Origin: Mucilaginibacter sp. PAMC 26640
Lineage (GTDB): Bacteria; Bacteroidota; Bacteroidia; Sphingobacteriales; Sphingobacteriaceae
Assembly (NCBI GenBank): GCA_001596135.1
Contig: CP014773.1
Location: 1,302,001-1,366,000, forward strand
DNA length: 64,000 nt
Direction of reading: 5' to 3'
In this document: in pieces, positions 44,451 to 53,531 of the stretch
Layout of the letters: every line of letters begins with the position of its first letter
How positions within the stretch are numbered: position 1 is the first letter of the stretch
Notes under the pieces: generated by a model
The model's input: only the letters and a program-made list of their open reading frames with translations
Told to the model about the DNA's origin: nothing
The model's database searches: none
Position numbers and translations under genes: made by a program

Positions 44451-45103
44451 TAAGTATGTATTATATTGTCGTATGTATGTATAAATATGCCTGACTCTCC
44501 GTTAAGAGAATTTTTGTACATGGCATGGGCAACGCTATCGGCAGGAATGCTTCTGAATTTTCGCCATCCACCTAATAGCAGCGGATTGATCACTTTAAAA
44601 ATTCCTACAAATACGGTCTCTAATGAACGTTGCTCTTTTCGATCGCCATATAACATGGACGGCTGATAGATATGCAAAGTTTGCAAGCCAACCTTTTGCA
44701 GGTCTTCTTCCAACTCGCCTTTTAGCTTAAGGTAAAAGGTAGAGGAAGTTTTGTTTGCGCCGATAGCCGAAACCAAATGGCAATGTTTAACGCCGTTCTT
44801 TTTGGCAAATTGCGCCAATTGGAGCGGATAGTCATGATCAATTTTCCTGTATCGCGCTGCATCGGGGGTTTTACTTTTAGTTGTGCCCAGGCAACAAAAT
44901 AAAGCGTGACCAGTTATCGCATCGCTATGCTTATCCAGGTTATCAAAATCAACCACCAATTGAACCAGCTTTTTGTGCTGTAAAGGCAACTCTTTGCGCA
45001 CCAACACCAAAACCTCGTCATACTCTGCATGGTTGAGCAACATGGTCAGTAAGCTACTGCCAATAAGCCCGCTTGCGCCTACTACTATTGCCTTATATGC
45101 CAT
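44450..45103 (-). CDS. NAD(P)-binding Rossmann protein (HTATIP2-like)
   Basis: A 217-aa atypical short-chain dehydrogenase with the dinucleotide motif V-V-G-A-S-G-L-I-G (7-15), the segment A-L-F-C-C-L-G-T-T-K-S-K-T and H-C-H-L-V-S-A-I-G-A-N. The catalytic YxxxK is replaced by Y-x-K-L-K-G-E-L-E, as in HTATIP2/TIP30 relatives. Substrate unknown. It heads the unit with the ABC-F gene. Confidence 0.85.
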   Translation of the reverse strand: MAYKAIVVGASGLIGSSLLTMLLNHAEYDEVLVLVRKELPLQHKKLVQLVVDFDNLDKHSDAITGHALFCCLGTTKSKTPDAARYRKIDHDYPLQLAQFAKKNGVKHCHLVSAIGANKTSSTFYLKLKGELEEDLQKVGLQTLHIYQPSMLYGDRKEQRSLETVFVGIFKVINPLLLGGWRKFRSIPADSVAHAMYKNSLNGESGIFIHTYDNIIHT

Positions 45104-45334
45104 TGATGGTCAGTTTAAAACGCAAAAATACGCATAAAATAAATAGTGGATAATTAGAAATTGTTAGTTTACCGTTTAACTACAGAGTAAATAGGTATGG
45201 TAGCTTAGGTATAAACTTACGCGGATTTACTGTTTCATTCTCAGGTTAGCCAAAACTCTTTAAGTAAATGATAATCAAATTGTTGTATTAGGCGTACTTG
45301 GATTGCCTGGCTTCAAACCTATAGTTTTTTTGAA

Positions 45335-45342
45335 TACTTTTG
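45335..45342 (+). promoter_or_regulatory. Exact -7 element in a 578-bp gene-free region
   Basis: TACTTTTG matches TAnnTTTG exactly. The expected -33 position 20 bp upstream reads TTC (45312-45314), one base off TTG. The same element type precedes both tRNA genes in this window. Confidence 0.5.
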
Positions 45343-45348
45343 TGGCAT

Positions 45349-45668
45349 TAGTAGATTAAATCACAAGTTCAGGAAGGGGCTTGATAACCAAAGCCATTTG
45401 AAGCAAGGTTTTTAAGCGTAAGATTGATTCGGAACAACCGTTGAATAAGGTAATAAAACCCACAGGGGAGGCTCGAAATCCGAAAAATTTCCGGACGAAC
45501 GATTTTCACCACCTTTAAAGCATATGGGTTCTAATCGCGTTTAAAAGCGCTGTAACGGCCCTATCCATTACATTGGTGCTGTTTGATGGCGTCGCTAAGC
45601 TGAACACCTGCAATGGAATAAAAATGAACAAAAAAGGGGAGCAAATATTTTGCTCCCCTTTTTTTATA
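45349..45668 (+). ncRNA. Candidate structured non-coding RNA, about 320 nt
   Basis: The 578 bp between the NAD(P)-binding gene and gpx hold no convincing ORF. A plus-strand -7 element at 45335-45342 and a strong terminator at 45630-45664 would bound a transcript of about 320 nt. Internal stems include CATTG...CAATG with GGTG...CACC (about 45574-45615) and GCTCG/TCCGGA elements around 45470-45500. I see no RNase P, tmRNA or SRP RNA signature. The terminator is symmetrical and may only serve gpx, so the call is tentative. Confidence 0.4.
45630..45664. terminator. Bidirectional terminator after gpx and the candidate ncRNA
   Basis: AAAAAAGGGGAGCAAA (45630-45645), loop TAT and TTTGCTCCCCTTTTTT (45649-45664). 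It has U-tracts on both strands and lies 18 bp from the gpx stop. Confidence 0.85.
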
Positions 45669-45681
45669 AGGTATTTTATAA

Positions 45682-46197
45682 TTATAACGCGCTGGTTATA
45701 GCCGGGTCCAACGGTTTAGTTTGTGAACGGTACCTGTGAATTAGTTTGCCATTTTCATCGATCAGAAATTTTTCGAAATTCCATTTAACATCGCCGGTAA
45801 AATCTGGGTTAGCAGTTGTTGTTAGATACTTAAACAACGGGTCGATGTCTAATCCACCCACGCTAACTTTGCCACTCATTGGGAAAGTAACATTAAAGTT
45901 ATCGTGGCAAAAAGCTTTTATATCCTGGTTTGTACCCGGCTCCTGGCCGCCAAAATTATTCGCCGGGAAACCCACAACAACCACTTTATCTTTGTATTGT
46001 TCTGCAAGTTTCTGTAATTCAGTGTATTGTGGAGTAAAACCACATTTAGATGCCGTGTTAACAATCAATACCTTTTTGCCTTTGTATTTGGCTAAGGAGA
46101 AGTTTTTGCCATCAATTGATTTTAATTTAAAATCATAAACGGATGATGGCGCCGAAGTTACGAACAGCAGCGACAGTATAAGTGCAAGTGTTTTCAT
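45682..46197 (-). CDS. Exported glutathione peroxidase (Cys type)
   Basis: A 171-aa thioredoxin-fold peroxidase with a short signal peptide (hydrophobic 3-15). The peroxidatic residue is Cys52 in N-T-A-S-K-C-G-F-T. The Gln of F-P-A-N-N-F-G-G-Q-E-P-G and the Trp of K-W-N-F-E-K-F complete the triad. Cys-type enzymes of this group usually use thioredoxin rather than glutathione. It reduces peroxides, here probably in the periplasm. Confidence 0.93.
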   Translation of the reverse strand: MKTLALILSLLFVTSAPSSVYDFKLKSIDGKNFSLAKYKGKKVLIVNTASKCGFTPQYTELQKLAEQYKDKVVVVGFPANNFGGQEPGTNQDIKAFCHDNFNVTFPMSGKVSVGGLDIDPLFKYLTTTANPDFTGDVKWNFEKFLIDENGKLIHRYRSQTKPLDPAITSAL

Positions 46198-46245
46198 TTG
46201 GTTAAAAAATTGGAGATGAATAATTTATGATGGTAAAAATAGGTA

Positions 46246-46671
46246 TTAAAAGCCTCTTTTATCCAAATAGAAATCTTCTTTTAAAGTCATTTTTTTCTTG
46301 TCGGCTGCCGATTTATCCTTGTAGCCAAGCAGGTGCAAAGCGCCATGGATCATCACCCGATGCAGCTCCTTTTCTACCGAAACCGTGAATTTTGCGGCAT
46401 TCTCTTTTATACGGTCAACCGAGATAAAAATATCACCGATGATCAAACCTTCTTCTTCAGAATTATCAAAGGTGATTATATCAGTATAGGTATCATGATC
46501 AAGATATTGTTGATTGATCTGCAACAGATACTCATCCGAGCAAAAAACATAAGTAAGTTCTTCCAGCTGAAAACCCTCTTCAATTATAGTGCTGGTAATC
46601 CATTTGCGCACATTAGCTTTGTTTTTGAGTTTGTAGCTAATGTCTTCCTCAAAAAATTGAATTGCAGGCAT
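46246..46671 (-). CDS. ybeY: Endoribonuclease YbeY
   Basis: A 141-aa rRNA maturation factor. The zinc site begins with H-G-A-L-H-L-L-G-Y, giving two histidines, but the third ligand expected in G-Y-D-H is replaced by G-Y-K-D-K, a change I recall from other Bacteroidota. It acts in 16S rRNA 3' processing and ribosome quality control. Its start overlaps the upstream ATPase stop by one base. Confidence 0.9.
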   Translation of the reverse strand: MPAIQFFEEDISYKLKNKANVRKWITSTIIEEGFQLEELTYVFCSDEYLLQINQQYLDHDTYTDIITFDNSEEEGLIIGDIFISVDRIKENAAKFTVSVEKELHRVMIHGALHLLGYKDKSAADKKKMTLKEDFYLDKRGF

Positions 46672-47087
46672 TAAATTTTAAAATGAAGTTCAACCTCGTT
46701 ACCGGTGGCATTAAAAATGCACTGGTCTGCCAGGTGTTTTAATATAAATACACCCCGGCCGGTCAGCTCTTCCAGTTTATCCGGGGCTGTAGGGTCGGCA
46801 AGGTTGTTATAGTCAAAACCCGGTCCTTCATCCGTAACCGTCCAGATGATCCGTTTACTTTCCACATCAGCATTTACGATCACCATTTTATTGGCGTCCA
46901 GCTTATTGCCATGCACAATAGCATTTACGGCTGCCTCATTAAGGCAGGTCATCATGTTAGCGAAAGTATCTTCACTTATTTGGTACTTATCTGCTATTTC
47001 TTCAATCAATGTCTCCAGCTTGGTTATGCTTTCGTACTTTGAAGGAAGCTGTAAGGTATATAATTGCCCCGTTTGAAGCTGCTCCAT
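46671..47087 (-). CDS. RsbW-like ATP-binding protein (HATPase_c_2)
   Basis: A 138-aa GHKL-fold protein with the N-box C-L-N-E-A-A-V-N-A-I-V-H-G-N, D-E-G-P-G-F-D-Y and G-R-G-V-F-I-L-K-H-L. It resembles anti-sigma kinases and stand-alone GHKL ATPases. I chose the ATG at 47087, preceded by GGGAAA. In-frame starts at 47099 and 47111 would overlap the upstream DUF4175 gene. Its position between DUF4175 and ybeY is common in Bacteroidota. Whether it acts in a partner switch is unknown. Confidence 0.85.
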   Translation of the reverse strand: MEQLQTGQLYTLQLPSKYESITKLETLIEEIADKYQISEDTFANMMTCLNEAAVNAIVHGNKLDANKMVIVNADVESKRIIWTVTDEGPGFDYNNLADPTAPDKLEELTGRGVFILKHLADQCIFNATGNEVELHFKI

Positions 47088-47088
47088 A

Positions 47089-50000
47089 TCATTTCCCATT
47101 AAGTTGATCATAGTATAATTTAATCTTTTGCCTGTAATACAAATTCAGTGCCGATGGAACAGTTTTCAATTGTTCTGTTTGCTTTGTCTTCACCTGCTCA
47201 TAATCCTGCAAAGCCTTTATATACCCTGGAGGCTGGTTTGTAGCGGCACGGCTTTCTCTCTTGTTATCCTGGTCGCGCTGCTGTTCTGCCTTCTCTGCCT
47301 CCAGTAATCTGGTTTGAATTTGTTGCTGCCGTTTCAGTGATTCCGATGTAATTTTCCTGTTTACGAGATCGTTCTCAGTTTGTTCCATTTCTTTTGCAAT
47401 TTTATCCAAACTGCCATCGGCACCCGTTCCACTTTTAGCGTCTTTATTAAGCTGTTGTAGCGCCTGCCGAATGGTCTGCTGCTCGCGTGCCATCCGGGCC
47501 ATTTGTTCGCTTGAGCCCATTTTGCCCTGCTGCCCGCTATTACCCTGGCCCTGGCTGCCCTGTTTTTGCATTTGCTCGCGGGCTTTTTGCATGTTATCAT
47601 TAAGCTGCTTTTGCATTTTGCTTAGTTGCGATAACGACGGCTGGCCACCTTTGCCTTTGCCGCCTTTGCTTTTGTTCATCGCTTTTTGTAATTGGTCTAG
47701 CGCCTCGCTCAATAATAAGGCCAAATTATTCATGGAGGTCATCGCATATTGCTGATTTCTGATCGCTTCAGCTGTACGGCGGTCGCCAAGCTTATCCAGC
47801 GCCTGATCGATCATACTATTGATAGCCGTTACCTCCTGGTTTACCGTGGACTGTATTTGCGGCACTCTGCGGCTCAATGCATATAAGCTGTCCTCAGCAG
47901 TTTTAAGATTGTCCTTGATATCCTTTTGCTGCTGCGCTAATTTAGTATAATTAGGGTCAGACGGGCTGGTGCCCCGCAATTGCTGCATTAGCTTTTCCTG
48001 GCCAAATGAACTGTTAACCAACGATTTTAAGAGCTCCCGCAGCTGTTTTGCATCTACCGAGTTCTGGCTGGTTTCACTTTCAGCTTCTTCTTGCGACATT
48101 TTTTGTGCCAGCTCTTTCAATTGTTTTGCGGCCTCCTGCTGAGATTTGGCTGCTTGCTGGCGATTGTTCTTTTTCAGGTTGTCGCTGCTTTTGTCCATCT
48201 GCTCATTAATGGCCTTTTTTTCTTTTTCCGGGTTTTCAAAAGATTCCTTTTTTCCGTTTTGGTCATTGGTTGCTTGCAGGTCGTCGAAGGACTTTTTAAC
48301 ATCCTGGAACTCTTTACTTAATTTTTGCTGCTGTTGTTGCAGGTCCTGGTTGTTTGCCTTTTCCTGCTTAGTTTGCTCCGCCAGCTTTTGCTGATCGTCC
48401 GACAGTTTATTGAGCTGGTTAATGTTCTGATTCAGCTTTTGTTCAAACTCCAGCTTTTTGTACAGGTCCAGCATCCGGTCCAGCTCTTTCTTTAACGATT
48501 TGTTATCGTTTTGCATCTTTGAAAGCTCATTGCGCGTCGCATCTTTCTGATCCTGATCCATTAGCTGCTGTAGTTTCATCAGCAGCTCTTTTGTTTTATC
48601 GTTCAGCACATTGTTAAATAAGTTTTCAATTTGCTTTTGTTTTTCTAATAGTTCTTCGTTCTGCTGTTGGTTTTCCTGGCGATTATACAGGTTTTTTTTG
48701 TTATCCTTTTGAATTTCCTTTACCAGTTCGTCCAAATCTTTCCGTTTTTGCAATAGCTCCTCCACCTGTTTTTTTTCGTCGAACGACAGGTTGTTTTTAT
48801 CTAGCAAAGCCTTATTTAATTTCTGGGCATCTTTCTCCAGTTGGCCTGCCAGTTTTACCGCTGATGCCATTTTTTCTTTAACCGCCCGGGTACCGGCATT
48901 TAACTGTTCTGCCAGTGCGGCAGCATCCGGTATAGTAAGTGTTCGTTCGGGCGTGCGCGCCGTTTTTGGGCCGTTAACACCATCATTATCTGCCACTTCA
49001 AAATAGTAAGTTACCTGGTCACCCGGTTTAATTCCGGTTTCTTTAAGGTCCCAAAAATAGAAAAAGCCCGACTGAGAGGATGTCAGATCTGCCTTAACTG
49101 CTTTAGTAAACGACTTCTCCTGATTTTTAGTGCCTGTTTTGTAACGGAAGGTAAGCGTAGAAAAGCCATGATCGTCCTGTATTTTTCCGTTGAAGTAAAT
49201 GGCTTTAAGGCTTACACTATCCGGTTTTTCTTCCACAGCAATTAAAGGGCTTTCGTCTGCAATTACATTGATCCGGTAGGCTGCAGAGTCGCTGCGGTTT
49301 ACTGCTTCATTTAGTGGGCTTATACTATAAGTGGTGTTTTTTAAAATCCGTTGCTGGTGTTCAAATTTATTGTTCGCCAATGGTTGCACTTCTGTTGTAC
49401 TGCCATTGCTGTTAAATTTAAGTGCGGTGGTATTTTGTGTAAAAAACGTCCATTTAACCATTGTTCCGGCTGGCAGTGTCAAATCGCCGGCATTCTTAAT
49501 CGTTTCGTTTTTTTTATGCAAATAGGGTGGGTAAGCCAAATCGGCGTCGAAATGCTGCAGCACCGGTTTAAAATTTACAGTTATTTCGTATGGAACTGAT
49601 GAAAACCCATTGCCTGATAGCCTGAAGCGGGTGTTTTTTTGTAAATTGGTAAACAGGTAGCGGAAACGGCTGATATTCTCTTTATCAAGCTTAAAGGTGC
49701 TGGCAGCGGTTTCCACGTAAACATCCGCGGGAATCTTGTCACCCGTTATTTTTAAATCTAACTTAAAATCTTCTCCCTGTACGGCGGAAAGACTTTTGTT
49801 TAGGATAACAAAACGGAAGGGTGCAGCAGGGGCAAAGTATTGATTATGGTGGATTAGCCTTTTAGTACTTTCGGTTAAAATGGAGGGCGCTGCAAATGCA
49901 ATAATGCAAATAAGAGCCGCCGGCGGTATAATGTATTTTAAGTATTTATTATTCTCCCGGATGTTTACCGCTGAAGGGAAGCTTACCGGTTTTAGTGTTT

Positions 50001-50418
50001 CGATCTTTTGACTGATACTGGCTTCAATCAGCTCGCGATGGGCAGGGTTATCCAGCGATTGTCTTTTTAACTGGAGTGTGTTTAGCAGCTTATCGTTGAT
50101 ATCATGAAAGTGCCGGCCGATGATTTCCGCAGCCTGGTCATGGGTAAGCGTTTGGCCCAATTTGAGTCTGGCCAACAAAGGTGGAACAACCAGCCAGGCT
50201 ATCAATGCAACGTTTAACAGGATGAAAAAGTAGAAAAGGATACTGCGGAGGGTGGTATTAAAATTGCCGAAGTACTCGCTAAGCGTAATAACCACATATG
50301 CCGAGAATATACCCGCACCCAAAAATATCAGCCCGCGCAGCAGGTTGTTATAGTGGTATTTACGAATAAATGTGTTGATCTTATCGATCAGCAGATCATA
50401 ATTTTCAGCGGATGTCAT
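47089..50418 (-). CDS. DUF4175 large coiled-coil membrane protein
   Basis: A 1109-aa protein with two N-terminal membrane segments (about 25-85), a third at about 155-178, a beta-rich central part (about 190-500) with Ig-like repeats, and a very long Gln/Lys/Asn-rich coiled coil (about 510-1060). Two Gly/Gln-rich stretches (near 950 and 1000) interrupt it. This is the DUF4175 architecture. Function unknown, presumably an envelope scaffold. It begins the run to ybeY, with which it is probably co-transcribed. Confidence 0.88.
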   Translation of the reverse strand: MTSAENYDLLIDKINTFIRKYHYNNLLRGLIFLGAGIFSAYVVITLSEYFGNFNTTLRSILFYFFILLNVALIAWLVVPPLLARLKLGQTLTHDQAAEIIGRHFHDINDKLLNTLQLKRQSLDNPAHRELIEASISQKIETLKPVSFPSAVNIRENNKYLKYIIPPAALICIIAFAAPSILTESTKRLIHHNQYFAPAAPFRFVILNKSLSAVQGEDFKLDLKITGDKIPADVYVETAASTFKLDKENISRFRYLFTNLQKNTRFRLSGNGFSSVPYEITVNFKPVLQHFDADLAYPPYLHKKNETIKNAGDLTLPAGTMVKWTFFTQNTTALKFNSNGSTTEVQPLANNKFEHQQRILKNTTYSISPLNEAVNRSDSAAYRINVIADESPLIAVEEKPDSVSLKAIYFNGKIQDDHGFSTLTFRYKTGTKNQEKSFTKAVKADLTSSQSGFFYFWDLKETGIKPGDQVTYYFEVADNDGVNGPKTARTPERTLTIPDAAALAEQLNAGTRAVKEKMASAVKLAGQLEKDAQKLNKALLDKNNLSFDEKKQVEELLQKRKDLDELVKEIQKDNKKNLYNRQENQQQNEELLEKQKQIENLFNNVLNDKTKELLMKLQQLMDQDQKDATRNELSKMQNDNKSLKKELDRMLDLYKKLEFEQKLNQNINQLNKLSDDQQKLAEQTKQEKANNQDLQQQQQKLSKEFQDVKKSFDDLQATNDQNGKKESFENPEKEKKAINEQMDKSSDNLKKNNRQQAAKSQQEAAKQLKELAQKMSQEEAESETSQNSVDAKQLRELLKSLVNSSFGQEKLMQQLRGTSPSDPNYTKLAQQQKDIKDNLKTAEDSLYALSRRVPQIQSTVNQEVTAINSMIDQALDKLGDRRTAEAIRNQQYAMTSMNNLALLLSEALDQLQKAMNKSKGGKGKGGQPSLSQLSKMQKQLNDNMQKAREQMQKQGSQGQGNSGQQGKMGSSEQMARMAREQQTIRQALQQLNKDAKSGTGADGSLDKIAKEMEQTENDLVNRKITSESLKRQQQIQTRLLEAEKAEQQRDQDNKRESRAATNQPPGYIKALQDYEQVKTKQTEQLKTVPSALNLYYRQKIKLYYDQLNGK

Positions 50419-50514
50419 AAAAGCCTAAGCTACCATTTCTGGCATTTAAACGAAAATAACTAATAATTATGGTGTTTGAAATTGATTTGCGAAATGAAAT
50501 AAATAAAAATGTAC

Positions 50515-51777
50515 TTATGCCGCATGTACTCCCACGGCCGGTTGCTCCATCAGGTGCTCTTGCCGGGCTTTTAATTTTTCTTTGTGCAGGTAACGCCAGT
50601 GGAGCCCGGCAATAATTAAAGCCGCCACGCCCTCCAACAGCATGGTGTTTGTGGTGCCGATCCATTTTGAGACCGACCCGATAATGAGCCCGCCGACAGG
50701 TTGCATGCCAAAAAAGGCCATGGCGTAAAAACTGATTACCCGGCCGCGCATATCGGGTGCTACGGTGGTTTGGATGATGGTATTACTCACCGTAATCTGA
50801 GACATCATTCCAAAACCCGCAATGGTGACAAACACCAAAGCCAAGGGATAGCTTTTTTCATGTGAGAAGAGAATGAGGCCAGCGCCAAACACGATGGTAT
50901 TGATAAACAGGATCTTTTTTAGATTACTGCCTTGTTTTTGGGAAGCCAGGAAAATTGCGCCTGAAAAAGCACCGAGCCCAATAAAGCTGTCGATAACGCC
51001 GAAAGTAGACGCCGAACCATGGAAGATATCCTTAGCATAATAGGGTATCAGCGTGCTGAATGGCAACACGAATAAACTAATGAGCGCTAACATAAGGATG
51101 ATAAACCGGATGGATGGCGTTTGCCGGATATAAGCCAGCCCTTCCTTTAATTCACCAAAAGCATTTTTAACATGCGTTTTGGCTTCGTATTTAGGTAGCC
51201 GCATCATGAGCAGCGAACCGATAACCGCAATAAAACTGGCGGCATTGATTCCGAAACAGATATCATCACCAAATTTTTCCAGCACCAGCCCCGCTATTCC
51301 AGGGCCTATTAGCCGGGAAAGGTTCACCATTGAAGAGTTGAGCGCGAGTGCATTTGGCAGATCTGCTTTATCCTCCACCATTTCATACACCAATGATTGC
51401 CTGGCCGGCACATCAAATGCGTTGATGATGCCTAGCACTACGCTTAGCGCCAGGATCTCCCAAACCTGGTAGTTTTTGGTAAAAATGAGGATGGTTAGTA
51501 AAATAGCTTGTATCATTGATGCCACCTGCGTGCCGAGCAATACCCGGAAGCGATTGTACCTGTCTGACACCACGCCTCCCCAAAGGGACAGTACAAATGA
51601 GGGAAACTGGCTGGCAAATAAAGTAAGCCCAAGCATAAAGGTGGAGTGCGTATGCGTATACACCACCCAGCTAACGGCAGTTTTTTGCATCCATGTGCCA
51701 ATGAGAGAAATAGATTGACCAGCAAAATAGAGCTGGTAGTTGCGGCTTCGGAAAGCCTTGAATGTAGTAATAGTCAT
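50515..51777 (-). CDS. MFS transporter (EntS/MFS_3-like)
   Basis: A 420-aa permease with twelve predicted membrane segments. The N-terminus is F-R-S-R-N-Y-Q-L-Y-F-A-G-Q-S-I-S-L-I-G-T-W-M-Q, followed by W-G-G-V-V-S-D-R-Y-N-R-F-R, the MFS loop 2-3 motif. This subfamily contains drug and siderophore exporters. I took the ATG at 51777. A TTG at 51798 adds seven residues. It lies 30 bp after a MarR-family gene, which probably controls it. Confidence 0.9.
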   Translation of the reverse strand: MTITTFKAFRSRNYQLYFAGQSISLIGTWMQKTAVSWVVYTHTHSTFMLGLTLFASQFPSFVLSLWGGVVSDRYNRFRVLLGTQVASMIQAILLTILIFTKNYQVWEILALSVVLGIINAFDVPARQSLVYEMVEDKADLPNALALNSSMVNLSRLIGPGIAGLVLEKFGDDICFGINAASFIAVIGSLLMMRLPKYEAKTHVKNAFGELKEGLAYIRQTPSIRFIILMLALISLFVLPFSTLIPYYAKDIFHGSASTFGVIDSFIGLGAFSGAIFLASQKQGSNLKKILFINTIVFGAGLILFSHEKSYPLALVFVTIAGFGMMSQITVSNTIIQTTVAPDMRGRVISFYAMAFFGMQPVGGLIIGSVSKWIGTTNTMLLEGVAALIIAGLHWRYLHKEKLKARQEHLMEQPAVGVHAA

Positions 51778-51807
51778 ACTTTGAACCCTTGTGTGCAAAC
51801 TTATGGG

Positions 51808-52242
51808 CTACTCAAAATCAAGCAGTTTTGTTAAGGGGCCTATTGCCTTTAACAATATCTCCTGCTCTTGGGGCGCGCAAGTGTCTGCAATGGCTCTGCT
51901 TAGCCAATGATTACGCTCTTCCCGCATCTTTAAAAGGAGGTCTGTTCCTTTGTCGGAAATCGAAACAACCACTTTGCGTTTATCCGTTTCCGATGCCTTA
52001 CGATTAATCAATTCCAAATCTTCCAGATGGTTTAAGATCTGCGACATAGATTGATTTGTGATTTTTTCTAATGCAGCCAGTTCACTTGGCAACATTTCCT
52101 TTTGATAAAGCGTAGCCAATGTTGAGCGCTGTGTAAGGGATAGTTGCTGCCCGATCTCTGATTTCTTACGTAGTTTTTTAACCAGCCGTGTAATCACCGT
52201 ACGAAGTTCGGCCGCCAAAAATTCTCTATCGATACTGAACAT
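51808..52242 (-). CDS. MarR-family transcriptional regulator
   Basis: A 144-aa winged-helix protein: the HTH is at about 55-80 (LPSELAALEKITNQSMSQILNHLEDLELI), with the wing at R-K-A-S-E-T-D-K-R-K-V-V-V-S-I-S. The terminal helices form the dimer interface. It probably represses its own gene and the downstream exporter and is released by a small ligand. Confidence 0.9.
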   Translation of the reverse strand: MFSIDREFLAAELRTVITRLVKKLRKKSEIGQQLSLTQRSTLATLYQKEMLPSELAALEKITNQSMSQILNHLEDLELINRKASETDKRKVVVSISDKGTDLLLKMREERNHWLSRAIADTCAPQEQEILLKAIGPLTKLLDFE

Positions 52243-52484
52243 TTTATAAGTTAAACTAATAAGTTTGCCTTACAAAAATAGATTATGAATATATTATTAA
52301 TATCATAATTATGTCATAAAAAATACAGGTCGATTAAGCTATTTAAGTCCAATCAAGATATTTAGTATGCCTAAATGTGTGGTTTTCAAGTATCTAAACC
52401 ACGTAAATATTAAAGAGCTTAAAAACGCCTGGTTTTTTGTGTGTCAATAACACGCAATGTGCATGATAAATTAATTAAATGTAA

Positions 52485-52492
52485 TATATTTG
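52485..52492 (+). promoter_or_regulatory. Exact -7 element of a candidate sRNA
   Basis: TATATTTG matches TAnnTTTG exactly and is identical to the element before the tRNA-Pro gene. No TTG at -33. Confidence 0.5.
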
Positions 52493-52498
52493 TTACAT

Positions 52499-52577
52499 CT
52501 ACTGGGTTTCTATACCCATTGTGATAAGGTTTAGGTTTAAGTCCCCAAAGAGCAAGTCTAAGGGGACTTTATTATTT
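52499..52577 (+). ncRNA. Candidate small RNA, about 79 nt
   Basis: The gene-free stretch 52243-52710 (468 bp) carries a -7 element at 52485 and then two hairpins: TGGGT/ACCCA (52503-52518) and the terminator-like AAGTCCCC/GGGGACTT (52539-52569) followed by TATTATTT. That is a complete promoter-to-terminator unit of about 79 nt with no ORF. Upstream of 52485 I see only AT-rich sequence. Confidence 0.45.
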
Positions 52578-52610
52578 GCTTGATCCTAAGCCTGCTAACA
52601 AAGAAAATTG

Positions 52611-52634
52611 ATTAACAATTAAATAATTGTTAAT
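52611..52634. promoter_or_regulatory. Inverted repeat before the 52711 receiver gene
   Basis: ATTAACAATT-AAAT-AATTGTTAAT is a 10-bp perfect inverted repeat about 77 bp before the start codon. It is a candidate operator. Confidence 0.4.
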
Positions 52635-52710
52635 TTATGATTAACCGGAGTTGCTTTTAAGCATATGATATTAATGTTTTGGAAAACAAATTGAGCAAAC
52701 CGTCGTTTAA

Positions 52711-53127
52711 ATGCTCATGACTATTGGTAAACGACCTAAGAGCATTTTTGTAATTGATGACGAGGCCCTCGATATCATGATTTTTAAATTGATGGTTAAG
52801 AGGGTAGATGAGTCGCTTGATGTGGATGCTATAAGCAGTGGGCACAATGCGATTGATAAACTCAACCAGATTGCTAAAACGCAACCGGAACTTATGCCTG
52901 ATTATATATTTTTGGATTTAAACATGCCGGGAATGAACGGTTGGGAATTTCTGGATGAATACAAACGCTTAAATATGGATAGGATCAAAAAAACCCATAT
53001 CTATATCTTGTCATCTTCTGTTTATAACAACGATCTGGCAAAATCGCAAGCCAATTCGTTGGTTGAAAATTTTATTTATAAACCAATTAATTTAGATAAC
53101 CTTCGTGAAATTTTTGCGGCCGCTTAG
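52711..53127 (+). CDS. Stand-alone response-regulator receiver
   Basis: A 138-aa protein consisting of one REC domain. The acidic pocket is D16-D17 (V-I-D-D-E), the phosphorylation site is Asp69 in F-L-D-L-N-M-P-G, and the conserved Lys is Lys124 in Y-K-P. There is no output domain. It resembles receivers that pass phosphate in relays or bind targets directly. An alternative ATG is two codons downstream. A second receiver gene follows after 44 bp. Confidence 0.9.
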   Translation: MLMTIGKRPKSIFVIDDEALDIMIFKLMVKRVDESLDVDAISSGHNAIDKLNQIAKTQPELMPDYIFLDLNMPGMNGWEFLDEYKRLNMDRIKKTHIYILSSSVYNNDLAKSQANSLVENFIYKPINLDNLREIFAAA

Positions 53128-53171
53128 ATTTTATAATTGCAAACCAGTTTAAGCCGACCCATAGAGAGCAG

Positions 53172-53531
53172 ATGAAAAAAAAGATACTTGTCATAGAAGA
53201 TGACAGCGACATACTGGACATAACCACCACCGTACTAAATATCAACAACTTCGAAGTTTTTGGTGTAGATGGAACCGAAGACATTTTAGGCTTAGTAAAA
53301 GATCAGCAACCAGACCTTGTTTTAACGGATTATATGCTGCCTGGTTTAACAGGTGGGCAAATCTGCAAGCTTATTAAAACCAATAAAGATACTAAAGACA
53401 TTCCTGTGGTGTTGATGTCTGCATACAGCAAACAGGCTATCGCAATTGGTAATTTCCAATATGATGCTTTTATAAAAAAGCCATTTGATATTAATTACCT
53501 GGTAGCAGTGATCAATAAATTCGTCAACTGA
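53172..53531 (+). CDS. Stand-alone response-regulator receiver
   Basis: A 119-aa REC domain without output domain. Acidic residues D10-D11, phosphorylation site Asp53 in L-T-D-Y-M-L-P-G, Ser83 and Lys103 in K-K-P-F. It differs clearly from its neighbour at 52711 and is closer to classical CheY/PleD-like receivers. The two may be co-transcribed. No kinase gene is adjacent. A TPR histidine kinase without a receiver is at 55954. Confidence 0.92.
   Translation: MKKKILVIEDDSDILDITTTVLNINNFEVFGVDGTEDILGLVKDQQPDLVLTDYMLPGLTGGQICKLIKTNKDTKDIPVVLMSAYSKQAIAIGNFQYDAFIKKPFDINYLVAVINKFVN

Noticed and set aside
45349..45668. RNase P RNA, tmRNA or SRP RNA in the large gap
   Set aside because: The conserved GAGGAAAGTCC block of RNase P, the tRNA-like ends of tmRNA and the SRP tetraloop region are not seen. 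It is kept only as an unassigned candidate.
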